A stretch of DNA of 64,000 nucleotides from Plectosphaerella cucumerina (GCA_020746995.1 JAGPXD010000001.1:310001-374000); one strand, 5' to 3'; shown: positions 1 through 11,055, numbered from the stretch's first letter. Program-made: numbers and translations. The notes: generated by a model from the sequence alone, not told the origin.

Positions 1-2
1 CT

Positions 3-437
3 ACGTTCAAGGGAATTTTCGAGCAGCTGGGCCTGGACACAGTGGCCGCCATCCCCGACACCTTTGCCGTCGACGCCATCAAGCCCGGCCACAAGCTCGG
101 AGAGGCCAAGCACCTGTTCACGCAGATTGCTGCCAGCAGGATTGAAGAGTGGAAGGATGCTTTTGGCGGCGAGGAGGTGAGGAAGCAAAAGGAGGAGGCT
201 GCGGCCAAGGCTGCTGAAAAGAAGGCTGCCAAGGAACGCGAGAAGGAGCGGAAGCGCGCCAAGAAGGAGGCGGAGAAGGCTGCCAAGGCGGCTTCGGAAG
301 CTTCTACCGCTACCCCTGCCGCCACCCCTGCCACCGCAGGACCCAGCGTCGAGTCTGCCGAGAAGACGCTCGACGCCGACCCGGCCATCGAGGGACTCAC
401 CGAGGCGATTGCCAAGACAGACGTGCACACGTCGTGA
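3..437 (+). CDS. Methionyl-tRNA synthetase, cytosolic (C-terminal end only)
   Basis: The frame is open from the left window edge and stops at 435-437, so only the last 144 residues are seen. The segment reading AIKPGHKLGEAKHLFTQI matches the anticodon-binding-domain end of class I methionyl-tRNA synthetases, where a 'GHKIG...LF..I' motif is typical. It is followed by a Lys/Glu/Ala-rich helix (about residues 60-100 of the visible part) and an Ala/Thr/Pro-rich tail, as expected for a eukaryotic cytosolic enzyme that binds tRNA or partner proteins through a charged appendix. The enzyme charges tRNA-Met for translation. The catalytic Rossmann fold lies outside the window, so the call rests on the C-terminal motif alone. 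Confidence 0.75.
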   Translation, partial: TFKGIFEQLGLDTVAAIPDTFAVDAIKPGHKLGEAKHLFTQIAASRIEEWKDAFGGEEVRKQKEEAAAKAAEKKAAKEREKERKRAKKEAEKAAKAASEASTATPAATPATAGPSVESAEKTLDADPAIEGLTEAIAKTDVHTS

Positions 438-1364
438 AGGCGGACTGTCGTGGACTTTTGTGCTTCAGGACAATGGCGGGCGGAGCGGAGGCGTTGCGGT
501 TGGGTGAGTTTTGGGGGGCGAAACGGATGATGACGGCGTGGCCCCGTCTCGTGAATAGATATCCCGCCCCAGAAACACAAATGAAATGGCCTGCTCATAC
601 GTCCCCATTCTAATTTTCCGTGAGGCGTCATGGGACCTGGACCGTCGGCTGGGGTCCCCGCAACGGACGACCTGGGCTGGGGAGGGGGATCGGCAGTTGG
701 TGCCCTGGAGATGCAAGTCGGAGTCTGGACAGGCGATCCAATGGGTGCTAAGTGTTTCCGACGGTAGTTGGCGCCAGATCGAAGAGCCCCGCGCCGTTTT
801 CCAGGAGATGCGGAGAAGAGCCTGTCGGTCTCGGGAGAAAGGGAAGAGATGTGTCGAGAAATAGAGAGGGCTGGCTGGACAGCATGACATGACAGGATCC
901 TCTCCGGTGCTTCCCCAGGTTCCGGCGGGCCATACAAGAGCCCCGGACCCACCTGTGACGGTTAAAGACGACGGTCATCCTTGGCCGGGGCCCCGGATCG
1001 AGCGGCGTGGCCGAGCGCACCTACTCAGATCGTCATAGCTTGGCATGGTCAAGGTCGTATGCAGGCGGAGCTCTGGAGTCGGATTGAGGGGATGTTCCTC
1101 GGCCGTTCGGGCCATTGGAGCGCGGCTTCAGATGAACATGCCATCATTGCAACGCTGCTTGGCAGCCGATGCCCCAGAAGAGGTTGGTCCGACTGTCCGA
1201 GGCACCCGCCGGCGATGTCGCGATCTATGCATAAAGGGACCGGCGCCCTCGTGGCCGGATACGACCTGTCCTTTGATGAAGCGTGCCTGAATCCGTGCAA
1301 CCCTACGACATCCCAGGGTTCCGATCATCCGAAATCTCCCAGATATTCGTATCGTTCAGCAGCC
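438..1364. other. Intergenic region between MetRS and the GH43 gene
   Basis: Contains the 3' flank of the synthetase gene and the promoter of the secreted glycosidase. Only short overlapping frames with no recognisable protein are present on either strand. I see no RNA gene or repeat. Confidence 0.6.
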
Positions 1365-2947
1365 ATGGTCGTCGCAAAGACTCTCTCGGCGACGCTCCTC
1401 CTCTCGTCCCTCGCCTGCGCGAGATGGGTGGTACCCGGCGCTCGATGGCGGGACACAGACGGCGAGATTATTCATGCCCATGCAGGCGGAATCACGCGTG
1501 ACGAGGAGACCGGAAAGTTCTTCTGGTTCGGAGAATACAAGACTCAGGAACAAGTGGAGGGTGGTGGTGTCTCGGTTTACAGCTCCGATGACCTAGTTAC
1601 CTGGGAAAACCACGGTCTCGCCTTGAGTAAGTGCCACTGGTTGAACCTTGGGGAGCCTGGCTAACGCGTCGCAGCCCCTGAGGAAGGCCACGAGTTCATC
1701 TCCCCCGAGATGATCATCCAGCGTCCCAAGGTTGCTTACAGCAACAATACCGGCGAATACCATGTGAGTGACCCCTTTCCTGGTCTCTTGGTGGCCGTTC
1801 TAATGCTTCATAGATGTGGTGGCACGCCGACGACAGCACGTACTCCCTCCTGCTCCAGGGTCTCGCAACATCGCCCAACATCACCGGCCCCTACACCTTT
1901 GTCGACGCGACGGCGCCGCTGGGCAACTGGTCGCAGGACTTTGGCATGTTCACGGACCGCAACGACGGCCGGACCTACTCCCTCTACTCCAACGGCGACC
2001 GCGTCGAGGGCCGCGATGTGTACCTCTCCGTCTTCAACGAGGACATCACTGAAGTCGAGTCCGTCACTCACCGCTGGAACAAGTACGATCTCGAGGCGCC
2101 GACCATCATCCAAACCGACAAGAGCTACTACGCCATTATGAGCCACAAGACGGGCTACAGACCCAACAACGTCGTCGCCTTCCGCGCCGACAAGCTCTCC
2201 GGCCCGTGGAGCCAGCCCTTCATGATCGCCCCGCCCTACACCCGCACCTTCAGCTCCCAATCGGGCTTCTCCCTCCGCATCGACGGCACCAAGAAGACGA
2301 CATACCTGTACCTCGGCGACCAGTGGGACCTCAACTCCATCTGGGAGGCGCGCTACATCTGGCTGCCCCTCAACATCGACGACGAGCGGGGCGACCTCGA
2401 GCTGGAATGGCACGACGTCTACGACCTCGACGTCGAGACGGGCGAGGTCACCCCCGTCGAGGGCGAGACGTACTACGCCCACGAGGCCGAGGTCTCCGGC
2501 AACGCTTTCCTCCAGGAAGCCAACTTTGCCTCAGGCGGCCGCATCGCCACCGGCATCGCCGGCAACGACAGCACCGTCACCTTCACCGTCCAAGGCAGCG
2601 GCGCCGCCCAGTGGGTGTCCTTCTATCACCAGAACACGGACGACATGGGCTTCGGCGACCAGCCCATGGGCCAGCCCGACCGCATCGGCGGCAAATGGCA
2701 GCTGCGCCGCATCAGCGGCGTTGTCGTCAACGGCCGTGAGGAGGAGATTGAGACGCTCTACCAGCGTGACACGCACAAGGGCATCATCATCAGCTCGCCG
2801 CTGCTGCTGAAGCTGGATGAGGGCGAGAACAAGATCACTGTTAGCGGTCTGTACAATGGCTTTGATATTAAGGGTGCGGACCTTGATCGGATTGTGGTCT
2901 ATCCCCCTGAGCCTGAGAGGCCCAAGTGCAGGAAGAGGGCGCTCTAG
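1365..2947 (+). CDS. Secreted GH43 exo-beta-1,3-galactanase-like enzyme with C-terminal CBM35-like domain
   Basis: Exons 1365-1626, 1675-1763 and 1814-2947 give 494 residues; both introns are 48-50 nt GT-AG. A signal peptide (MVVAKTLSATLLLSSLACA) precedes the mature start RWVVPGARW. The catalytic five-blade propeller spans roughly residues 25-320, with family motifs HAHAGGI, FFWFGEYK, YDLEAP and GYRPNN. The last ~150 residues (from YYAHEAEVSG) look like a CBM35 galactan-binding domain. Subfamily GH43_24 members release galactose from beta-1,3-galactan of arabinogalactan proteins. By position, E211 (LEAP) would be the general acid and Q266 the residue at the nucleophile site. Residue 103 is Gln (QRPK) where I recall Glu in characterised members. 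The start was chosen because it opens the signal peptide. Confidence 0.88.
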
Positions 2948-3091
2948 AGGGTGATTGACCTAGGCAGATCTGGGTTGCTCCCCAGGCCTTTGCATCGCGG
3001 CTCGTAAATAGAATTAGGGCCTGTCTACAGAGGCAGTAAAGTATTGGGTGCAGGGCAGTGAACTTACACCTACCTAACTGCTGTATGAATC

Positions 3092-3142
3092 CATCCACTG
3101 TCGCAGCTCATCCACCGTCGCAACTCATCCAACGCATCGGGT
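3092..3142. repeat. Short 17-bp-period tandem repeat (about 2.5 units), possible fifth member of the dispersed family
   Basis: Units beginning gtcgcagctcatccacc and gtcgcaactcatccaac repeat at exactly 17 bp and then decay. With one inserted base they align to the gtcgagctgcttcacca unit seen near 21.7 and 37.5 kb, so membership in that family is plausible but weak. Confidence 0.4.
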
Positions 3143-3623
3143 GTGCTGCCTATGAAAATGCCTCTCTTATTCAATTTACAAGTCGAATTTACTTTCCCTG
3201 TCGATTCCTTGACGATTGCTCCCCATTGGGTACAATGAGGCGGGTCGTGCTATCATGTATGCCGAGTTCGCCTTTGATTGCATCCACAGCAGCATTGTTT
3301 GTAGCCCAAGCGACAAAGCACCAAGAATCCAAGACTACAGCCACCTCTTTAATGAAACTCAACGTAATAGGAGAGTGCTTAGGTCAATGGAACTGGGTCG
3401 CCTGCTCGTGCCACGTCTCGGGGGTACAAGATGGTGGCCAGCCCTGCCCTGAAGACCACATCATTTCGGAACCCTGCCACCGACATTTACAAGACGAATC
3501 TTCCTTATCGAACACAGAAACTGCAAACCGACGCTCTCCGAACCTCCTGAATACTTCCTGCTCAGATCAGGCCGAACCCGCGAACCACTTCCCATATCCG
3601 ACCTCCACCCACCTACCTCAGCC

Positions 3624-3695
3624 ATGTGTCCCGACGGCATCTGCTTCTTCTACGATGACCCTAACGGCTGTCCCTACGGAAAGGGCAAGAAGTAA
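3624..3695 (+). CDS. Possible 23-residue cysteine-containing peptide
   Basis: A short ORF (starts MCPDGICFFYDD, ends GKGKK) has a favourable start context (cctcagccATG) and C-ending codons. It contains three cysteines and a basic tail. No signal peptide or known family is visible. The cag directly before it could also be a splice acceptor, making this the last exon of an unseen gene. Treat it as a candidate only. Confidence 0.2.
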   Translation: MCPDGICFFYDDPNGCPYGKGKK

Positions 3696-4074
3696 AATAA
3701 TAATACCTTGAATTGGATTGTGGCAAAACAATATGATAATAGTATGGGATGAGGGGAGGAAAAGCATACGACTGCCTCCTATGGCCAAGTCGCGACAAGC
3801 ATTTGGAGGGCTGCCTAGAGTATCAGGCGCAAATTGAAATCCGTCAAGTTATAAGAGTTCTTTTCCCTCATCACGTAGATGACCCGACTGTGACCGCTCG
3901 CTACCAGAGAAGAGAGCCGGGTTGTATTAGGTACTATCACGAGGACCTCTGCATCATCCAGACATTGTGAATAAAATGACTTCTGTCCAAGTAAACTACC
4001 TGTTAATACAAATGAGTGGAATGGCAGTGAGACCTCCAAATTCTCCGCCGCACAAACATCGGCGCGTTCAAGAC

Positions 4075-5295
4075 CTAGATCTTCTTCGTGGCCTTCGCAG
4101 CAGTCTCCTTCTCCCGCTTCACCTGCTCCTGGTCATGCAATTCGGGCTTGGAATCCAAGGGTCGGTCCAGTCCCAGGCGATGGTATGTACTGTACGAAGC
4201 AATGCCACCCTGAGGATCAGCCTCGGTGACAAGCTCCTTCCGACGGGTATCAACCAGCAGGCGAATGAGGTCTGGGCGCATGTAGTGGCCGGCAAAGTCT
4301 GCCAGAACCTTTGTGAGGTGTGTCTCGTTGAGGTCAATGTCGACGAACATAAGACCATCAAAGTCCTTGTCAGGCTTGGGCACGGCCAGGCTGCCATCGG
4401 GCTTGTAGATGCGAGCGTGGCCGTTGTAGTCGGAGGGATCAGTCTCAGGCTCGACACCCTCGGGCGTGTTCTTCTTGAGGCCCTCGACCGAGAGACGCTG
4501 GAAGGGCGCAAGGACCCAGGTGCCCGTCTCAATGGCGTAGGCCGGCGTTACCAGGTCAGAAGCAGTGTCCGCATAGTTTGTGGCAGGGTCCGGGAAGACC
4601 TGGCGCTGAACTCCAGGGTACACGGGCCAGCCGGCGACATGGACCTGCTCGCCTTGAGAGACGTTGAGGGACTTGAGGAAGGGGTTCATGTTCTCCCAGC
4701 AGTTGAGCTGGCCGACACGGCCGATCTCGGTCTCGGTGACGGACATGAACGTGTCGCCTGAGCCATCACCGTAGACCAATTTCTCGACGTGAGTTGGCTT
4801 GATTTTGCGACGGTGGTTGATGATGGCGCCAGTGGGATCGATGAACACTTGGGCGAGGTAGAGGGTGGCGTGATCAAGCTCAGCGAAGCCCATGGAGACG
4901 AAGATCTGGTTGTCACGGGCAGCGCGGCGGATGCGGCGCATCTCCTCGGAGTCGACGCGGAGGGAGTTCTCGCGGTACTTCTTGAGCATGGGAAGCGACT
5001 GAAGGTAGGTGATCTTCCACATCCAGTAGGGGTATCCGGGGATCCCTGGGTGGGATGAGCAAGAGAAATAGGAAGCTCAATGAAGGAACCCAACTCACAG
5101 ACTTCGGGGAAGGCGACCAGCTTGCAGCCGGCCTGGCCAGCCTCTTTGATGAAGTTGATCGTCTTCTGAACACCACCTTCGAGGTCGAACCACTAAAGAG
5201 ATCAGCATGACCCTCTCCTTGCACAAGTCGAGATCTAGGTAGCTTACACCGGGCTCCGAGGTGACGGCGGCGGCCTTGTACTTGGTGATGGGCAT
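4075..5295 (-). CDS. CHT: Cyanide hydratase (nitrilase superfamily)
   Basis: Exons on the minus strand are 5295-5248, 5192-5099 and 5045-4075 (introns 55 and 53 nt), giving 370 residues, the usual length for fungal cyanide hydratases. The enzyme hydrates HCN to formamide, protecting fungi that meet cyanogenic plants. The nitrilase triad is complete: E46 (AFPEVW), K128 (HRRKIKPTH) and C163 (GQLNCWEN). The flanking stretches, such as IRRAARDNQIF and DLVTPAYAIETGTW, are characteristic of the cyanide hydratase branch rather than general nitrilases. These enzymes form spiral oligomers in the cytosol. The Ala/Lys-rich C-tail is variable in the family. Splice joins restore SEPG-WFDLE and FPEV-WIPGYPYW exactly. 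Confidence 0.95.
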
Positions 5296-6082
5296 GTTTG
5301 CGGTAGAAGGAGTGCTCTTTCGAAGCCGATTTCAGTGAAGTGTGCTGTTGAGAATGTGATTTGAGGATGGTGCTATGAGGAATCATTCGAGAGGCAATGC
5401 CGACCCTTTTAATCTTGGTACCGATTGCTTGCCGGAGCCACCGATGTAAACTGCCTACCTTCAGGCTTCGGGCTTTGAGATCGACCCATCAAGCTGAGGA
5501 TGTCCTGATGTCTGTTGGGGAATACCACGCGGCTTCAAACGCCGGTCCATGGGGAGTGCTGCAGCTGCAGGCTCATGACCACGTTTCGTCCAAGCTCCCC
5601 AGAGCGAGCTGTGCACCACCTTCCAACATCTCCGAGTACACACAAAGCACCTTCCCCGTGCATGGCCGAAAGACCTAACCCGCGGGACGATGGACACTCG
5701 TACCCCGAGACAGATGCAGCCAGCCCCCATGGCGAGGATCCCGGGATTGCGAGGTTCCGCCGAGATAAAATCCTCGAGCAAAAGCCGTATCGTTCAGCAC
5801 CGTGACATCAACCCCCCATCGGATGTCACAGCGGTCAAGTGCCGCCCCACTCCGCGATCAGGCCATCTTAGTTCCCGTCACCGACGGGCCGCTGAGATGG
5901 ATCTACGGATTGGAGCCCGGGCCGTTGGCGTTGTGGATCCCGGGGTCTGGACTATGCCGGTGCAGACGCCGGAATACGGCGCGTATGCGTTGGTGGTGCC
6001 ATTTGCGAGAACACCTTCCTCTGGTGACGTGCTTGCGGATGGGGAAAAGCAGAGTGAAGGGGAATGGATATGAAAGGGCCTT
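5296..6082. other. Intergenic region upstream of cyanide hydratase
   Basis: Promoter side of the cyanide hydratase gene up to the inverted-repeat element. Overlapping ORFs of about 90-130 codons occur in several frames, but none has recognisable motifs or splice-consistent structure. Confidence 0.5.
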
Positions 6083-6432
6083 GCTGTAGAGCCCGGACGT
6101 CTGAATAGAGAGCCCGGAAAAGATGGGTCCCCTGGAAACCGCTGTCGCGACAGCCTCAAGACTACTGAATTAAAAGACTCGAACACAGCCAGTTAACTAC
6201 TACAGATAACCGCGTTTATCGGGACGTAGATAGACTGCGACCGAATGCTTAATCTAGATGGGCAGTTGATCTAGATGGACAGTTGATCTAGATGGACAGT
6301 TGATCTAGATGGACAGTTGATCTAGATGGACAGTTGATCTAGATGGACCTACCCGTGGCTGTAGTGTAGCCTTTAATTCAGCAGCTTTGGCCACTTTCCG
6401 GGCTCTCTATCCAGACTTCCGGGCTCTACAGC
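6083..6432. mobile_element. MITE-like inverted-repeat element of about 350 bp
   Basis: The left end (gctgtagagcccgg at 6083) is mirrored by the right end (6419-6432). The arms 6083-6120 and about 6395-6432 match over nearly 40 bp with two or three mismatches. A second matching pair lies inside at 6162-6190 and 6355-6384 (ctgaattaaa core), offset by an indel. Weaker symmetry extends out to about 6067 and 6446 (gatatg...ggcc). There is no transposase ORF, so it would be non-autonomous. The centre is a 17-bp tandem array (6251-6352). No clear target-site duplication is visible. The right end abuts, and supplies the stop codon of, a small gene remnant. Confidence 0.6.
6251..6352. repeat. 17-bp tandem array (about 6 units) inside the inverted-repeat element
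   Basis: Unit gatctagatggacagtt repeats with an exact 17-bp period from 6251; the last unit is partial. Only the first unit differs, by two bases. The phase gttgatctagatggaca shares 10 of 17 positions with gttgagctgctttacca of the 21.7-kb array. Confidence 0.85.
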
Positions 6433-6692
6433 CGGGCCCATATCAAAGTTGGAACCTCAGAGAGTGCGGCTTTGGTTTTCTCAAGAGCATCCTTCATCTT
6501 CTGAGGAATTGAGCGGCGGTCCTAAAAGAATGTCAAAACAATGGACCTATGCATAGAGGGTGGATGGTCGGATGCATGGATGGTTTGACGTGTGTGGATG
6601 TGGACTGACCTTCTGAGGCTTGGGATCAGAGTATGGCTGCCAGCGGTTGCCGCGATCCCGCGACCGCGGCCGCGATTGTTAGTAGGAGGCAT
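6426..6692 (-). pseudogene. Decayed or truncated small basic protein gene, cut by the inverted-repeat element
   Basis: Minus-strand exon 6692-6610, an 88-nt GT-AG intron (6609-6522) and exon 6521-6426 would encode an Arg/Gly-rich start (MPPTNNRGRGRG) joined to RWQPYSDPKPQK and DRRSIPQKMKDALEKTK. The start codon and the DPKPQK frame are out of register by one base near the ggg run at about 6657. This could be a real frameshift or a homopolymer error. After SEVPTL the frame runs into the arm of the inverted-repeat element and stops at 6428-6426. I read it as a gene truncated by the insertion; the product family is unknown. Confidence 0.35.
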
Positions 6693-8950
6693 GACGGTGA
6701 CGAAGGCGAAAAAAAGTCTCCGCGGTAGAGGTTTCCCGATAAGGGCGTTTGGTGGTTAAGGAGAGAAAAAGAAGGAAACTTGGAAGAACGATTGAATATT
6801 CGAGCGCCAAAACCGTGCGCTATCAAGATCGGCAAATCAGATTGGGAGGCAGGGTGTGATGGCATTCAGCCAAGATCTGTGGATCTGCGGGGGTGGGTCC
6901 TTCACTGGCGAGGCCCTGATCTTGGTGATGGTGATTTGGCGCTGTTGAGCCACAATGCACGGTTGTCGCCGTGGCATGGCCGATTCACGATTGCAACCCA
7001 GCCAGCGAGGAGAGCCCGTGATTCCATACCCTAGCTGGATGTAGTGAGTCCAGTTGCCATCTCGGGGAAGCGAGCATGTCACACTGGGAAACGGGTTTAA
7101 CCTCCTCTGAAATGGCACGACGGGCGTGGGACTGCGAACTTCGGATTTTGAGTTTCTGCTGCTGCCCATCGTCATGGCGTTTTCCATGCTCTGCGCCCGA
7201 CCGCTGGTCCCTGTCGCCCCAAGAGAAGGAGACTGGAGACGTGACCAAATGGCCGCGGCGGGCGCTCAAGGGAACGGCCAAAATCTGACCGCCTACCTTG
7301 GTCGAATTGGCGAATCTCAGAACTATCCGAGCCGTAGCTTCCGTTGACCATATCTTCGAGGCTGAAGCTTAAATGGCCAACCTGCATCTGACGCCTCTGT
7401 TTCCTCTCCGAGGGTTAGGTGCCTTCGCGAGTATTTGATCTTCGTATAGACATAGCAGTAGGTAATCACATGCATTGATCGCGTGGGAGTGCCATGAGGC
7501 GGCCTGCGGATGTCAGCGAATTGGCTTTTTGAAGCCCTGTCTCCCTAAAAGTCATCACGTACAATTCCGTTCGATGGCCCTCGTGATGAGTGGTAATCGA
7601 CGCGTCGGCACCGCGGGCTGACTGACACAAGACTTTGGCACTCGGGACTCCCGAAGCATCGCCGAAAACCTGGAAGTGTAAATTCACGAGCCACACTCCC
7701 GATTCCCAATTCCCCTACTGGAACGACACCTACGAGAATCTGGTGCGCGCCTTGCATCTCTTCACATGCGCGTCACCTGCCATGTCCGTTGAGGGCTTTG
7801 AGTGCAGCCGAGTCAATCTTGTGGTGCTCCAGCGGCATCTAATCTTTGAACGACTTCAAACAATGGCAGTCGGAGAACCGAGGGAGCCGGGGCGTCTGAC
7901 TGAATGATGAGCATCTGGCTGCTATCACAAAGGAAATATAGGGGCTCTATCCGTCAATGCGGTCCCCAGAGTCTTGAACAATGAGATAGCGCGGAAGGAA
8001 GGTCGTCCTAATGCTATTGTTGCTATTGTCGTGCTGGCAGCTGAGGGGGTGATGCTCCGGCTTGAAACGGTAAGAAGTTGAGTTAACACTTGCTTTCTTG
8101 AATATTTCGCATGCATAGAACCTCGGTGTCACCAAAGGTAACAAGGACCACTCGAAGACAGGGGCTGTGGCGTTGCCGCTCGGCGGTGCTGGACAGTCGT
8201 CTATTGTTGTGATTACGCGGAAGGTCTGCGAAGGTCACCTCAAGCGGGCCAGCAACTTGACGCCCATGTTTCCCGAGGTCATCGGCCATGGCAGTCCATA
8301 GACTGCTCCTGTTCATCGGCCGTTTCAGTTGATCTACGAAGCTGTTTATCAGCAGAGCTGGTCATCTATTTCGTGAAGGACTACTTGGGTCATGCATGAG
8401 TGGTTGGTGGCCCTTCCGGACGCGTTTTCTTTCTGTCATCCTCAGCATACCCCAGTGCCTCACCGAAGCAGACGCGACAACGGGAGGGAACGGAGCCAGC
8501 CTCGAAATGTGACCTACTTTCCGCATGCAAGTTGAAGAAATCTCCAGATCCTTTGATGTTGCGCTGGTGCCTGCCTGGGGGACCTACAATAGCAATAGCA
8601 TTTACAATTCACCTGCATGTAAAGTACCAGACACCTCAGCGAAACAACATTTACGGCAGATTTACAAAACACTGTGAAGCTGCACAGCCCATTTACAGCC
8701 AGTGAATCACTATTCATTGCGCGCTCCTTCCACTTTTTTCGTTCCTTCCCGGGGTGGGCAAGATCACTCCCGGGCAACACCCATAAACAAATACTGTGAA
8801 CCCCCTCCACACTCCACTGGCACCAGACCTTTTCCACCAACCTCACCTCACCTCACCTCACTCAACCTCCTCACTCTCAACTTGATCAACCTCTCACTGC
8901 ACTTTGCACATCAATCATCAAAGATCGCGCATCGACGACGCATCGCAGTC
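6693..8950. other. Gene-poor region of about 2.2 kb
   Basis: No ORF longer than about 115 codons and none with recognisable motifs. The last ~150 bases (CT-rich, with cctca repeats near 8845-8865) look like the core promoter and 5' leader of the following gene. Confidence 0.5.
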
Positions 8951-11055
8951 ATGTCGCGGAATCGAGATTATCGGATTCCGTGTCAGGTTCACGGGTGCAT
9001 TGGTCACCCAGTCAATCGTAACACACGCGAGGGAGGAAAGATCTATTCAGCTTTCTGCAAAGACCGTACGCATCTACTCTCCTTTGCCTCATCCGTTTAC
9101 CGCCGCTGACAACTGTTGCTCGCCAGATACGTGTCATGCGTTTGACCCCATCACCAGCGGCTTCTGCCCGAAAAGTGTGCTGATCGATCATGGATACTGC
9201 GAGCAGCGTGAGTGCCTCCCGCCTTCCATCAGCTTGCCCGACCGCAGCATCGCCTACACATGCCAAGTTGCTGACAATCATCGCAGACAAGCAGTGTACC
9301 TACACAGGCGGTTGTACGAAGACCCCTGACATGCCCACCTTCCTCAGCGGGATCAAGCCCCTTCTTCGTCCCATCCCGTACGCCAAGTTCGTCTGTCCAG
9401 AGCACGCATGCAGGCTGAGGGACTGCCTTTCTCCTCGAGAGCGCGGTTCCCCGTGGTGTCAGAACCATGGTTGCCGCATCTCAGGATGCTCCCGCCAACA
9501 GCTCTCGGACTGCAAACACTGCGAGTCCCACTCGTGTGACGTGTTTGGCTGCACTGAAGCGGCCGTCAACGACGGTCGCCTTCACAAGTTGTGCTCAATG
9601 CACAGTTGCGCGACCCCAAGTTGCCGGGAAGCAGCGGAAGAGCACAAGATTTATTGTCTCGCCCACGACCCATCCTGCCGTGTCTCAGGATGCTCCCGAC
9701 ACAAATTGGCGGACTGCAACTATTGCGACGGCCACTGTTGCGACGTGTTTGGCTGCACCGAAGCTGCCTTCAACCACGGGCATGTCCACAAGCTCTGCAA
9801 GGAGCACACCTGTAAGATCGCAGGCTGTAGGGAGGCAGCCGAAGAAGACCGTCAGTTTTGCGAGGACCACCGCTGCGGTGTCACCGCGTGTACCTTGCCA
9901 GCCAAGGTACCCGGTGGATACTGCTCGGCCGCCGGGCATGGCTGCTCGGAGCCAGGATGCTGCCGGGCAGCATTCGCTACGGCAATGTGCTCCGAGCACA
10001 TCATGTTCCGGTTTGCGCAACATACTTCAGCTGAAAGGGCCGAAGCTGCCTCCCGCAGGGCCCAGCAAGAGACCGCCCCCAGCAGGCCCAACGTCGATTC
10101 TGCTGCCCACCAGGCTCGAGAGAAAGCAGCTCTCCGCAAGACCCAGGAGACTACCGCCAGCAGGCCCAACGTCAAGGCCGATGCCCACCAGGCTCGAGAG
10201 AACGAGGCTTGTCGCAAGACCCAGGTGACCGCCACCAGCAGACCTAACCTCGAGGCTACTGCCCGAAAGGCTCGCGAGAAGGCCGATGCTCTCAGGGCCC
10301 AAGATGAAGCCTTCATTGCCAGGGCCAGAGACGCTGCCATCGCCCGAAGAAACCAGGAGGAATCCTCTCTACTCAAGGCCCAGGTCGAGGCGGCCGCAAG
10401 CAAAGCTGCCGCTGCTAAGCGTTTTGAGGAGGATCAGATTCAACAAGCCCAAAAAGAATCTGACCTCAGGGTCACCGACACCCTGTTTCTCCGACAGGTC
10501 ATGGCTCAGATGAGCATGGAGGAGGCTGATGCCAAAAAGGCCAAGCAAGAAGCCATCCACCTCACCAGCAAGGAGGCAGAGATATCGGCCAGGGCAGAGG
10601 CTATAGCCAAAGACAAGGCCGCACGGATCAGGGAAGAATCCCACACATCCAACATGGCCAAAGAGCCTACCGTAACACGTTACAACAAGAAGGTGGAGTG
10701 GGACTTTTCCAGCTCCCGCTCGAGCAACACCAAGGGCTTCGGAGGCCCCCCAAGCCAACCCTACTTTGCCCCTATTCCGCAGGAGGGCCGCCGTGAGATC
10801 AACCTCCTCCAGGAGCTTGATCTTCAACGGCTGAATCTGCGCCAATGTCAAGAGAATGAGCATGAGGAGATGCGTCTCTTCCTCTGGAACACGAATCCTC
10901 GCCAGCGCGACGACATCCTTCGTGATCTGGACGCCAAACATGAGGAAGCTGCTGATGCATTTGAGAAAGACGCAAGGGCGCAACTCCGCGCTTTGAGAGA
11001 TGAGAAGGAGTATCGTCCCATCGAGCGTCAAAGCCACCGAAACAACTACTGGTGA
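8951..11055 (+). CDS. Cys/His-repeat (C-x4-C...C-x2-H) protein with long coiled-coil, uncharacterised
   Basis: Exons 8951-9065, 9127-9207 and 9287-11055 give 654 residues; the joins restore CKD-H-TCHAF and CEQ-H-KQC. Residues ~10-305 hold about 12 units of the form C-x4-C-x(12-20)-C-x2-H, for example CRVSGC...YCDGH and CDVFGC...LCKEH. One block of about 65 residues is duplicated (compare CDVFGCTEAAVNDG with CDVFGCTEAAFNHG). Such units should bind zinc and resemble in spacing the WRKY19-type finger arrays of other eukaryotes (family comparison from memory). Residues ~327-404 are three 26-residue repeats containing SRPN. A charged, Ala-rich coiled coil follows to ~530, then a variable stretch and a Glu/Arg-rich helical end (about 560-645). 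No signal peptide or membrane segment is visible. Function unknown. Confidence 0.75.

Larger units (their letters stand above)
2948..4074. other. Intergenic region, convergent 3' flanks of GH43 and cyanide hydratase genes
   Basis: Two convergent genes end here. It holds a short 17-bp-period repeat near 3092-3142 and a 23-codon ORF at 3624-3695 (both listed separately). Nothing else is supported. Confidence 0.55.

Noticed and set aside
1808..2482. 224-codon minus-strand frame
   Set aside because: Antisense shadow of the GH43 gene.
3967..4761. 264-codon plus-strand frame
   Set aside because: Antisense to cyanide hydratase exon 3, whose protein is fully recognisable.
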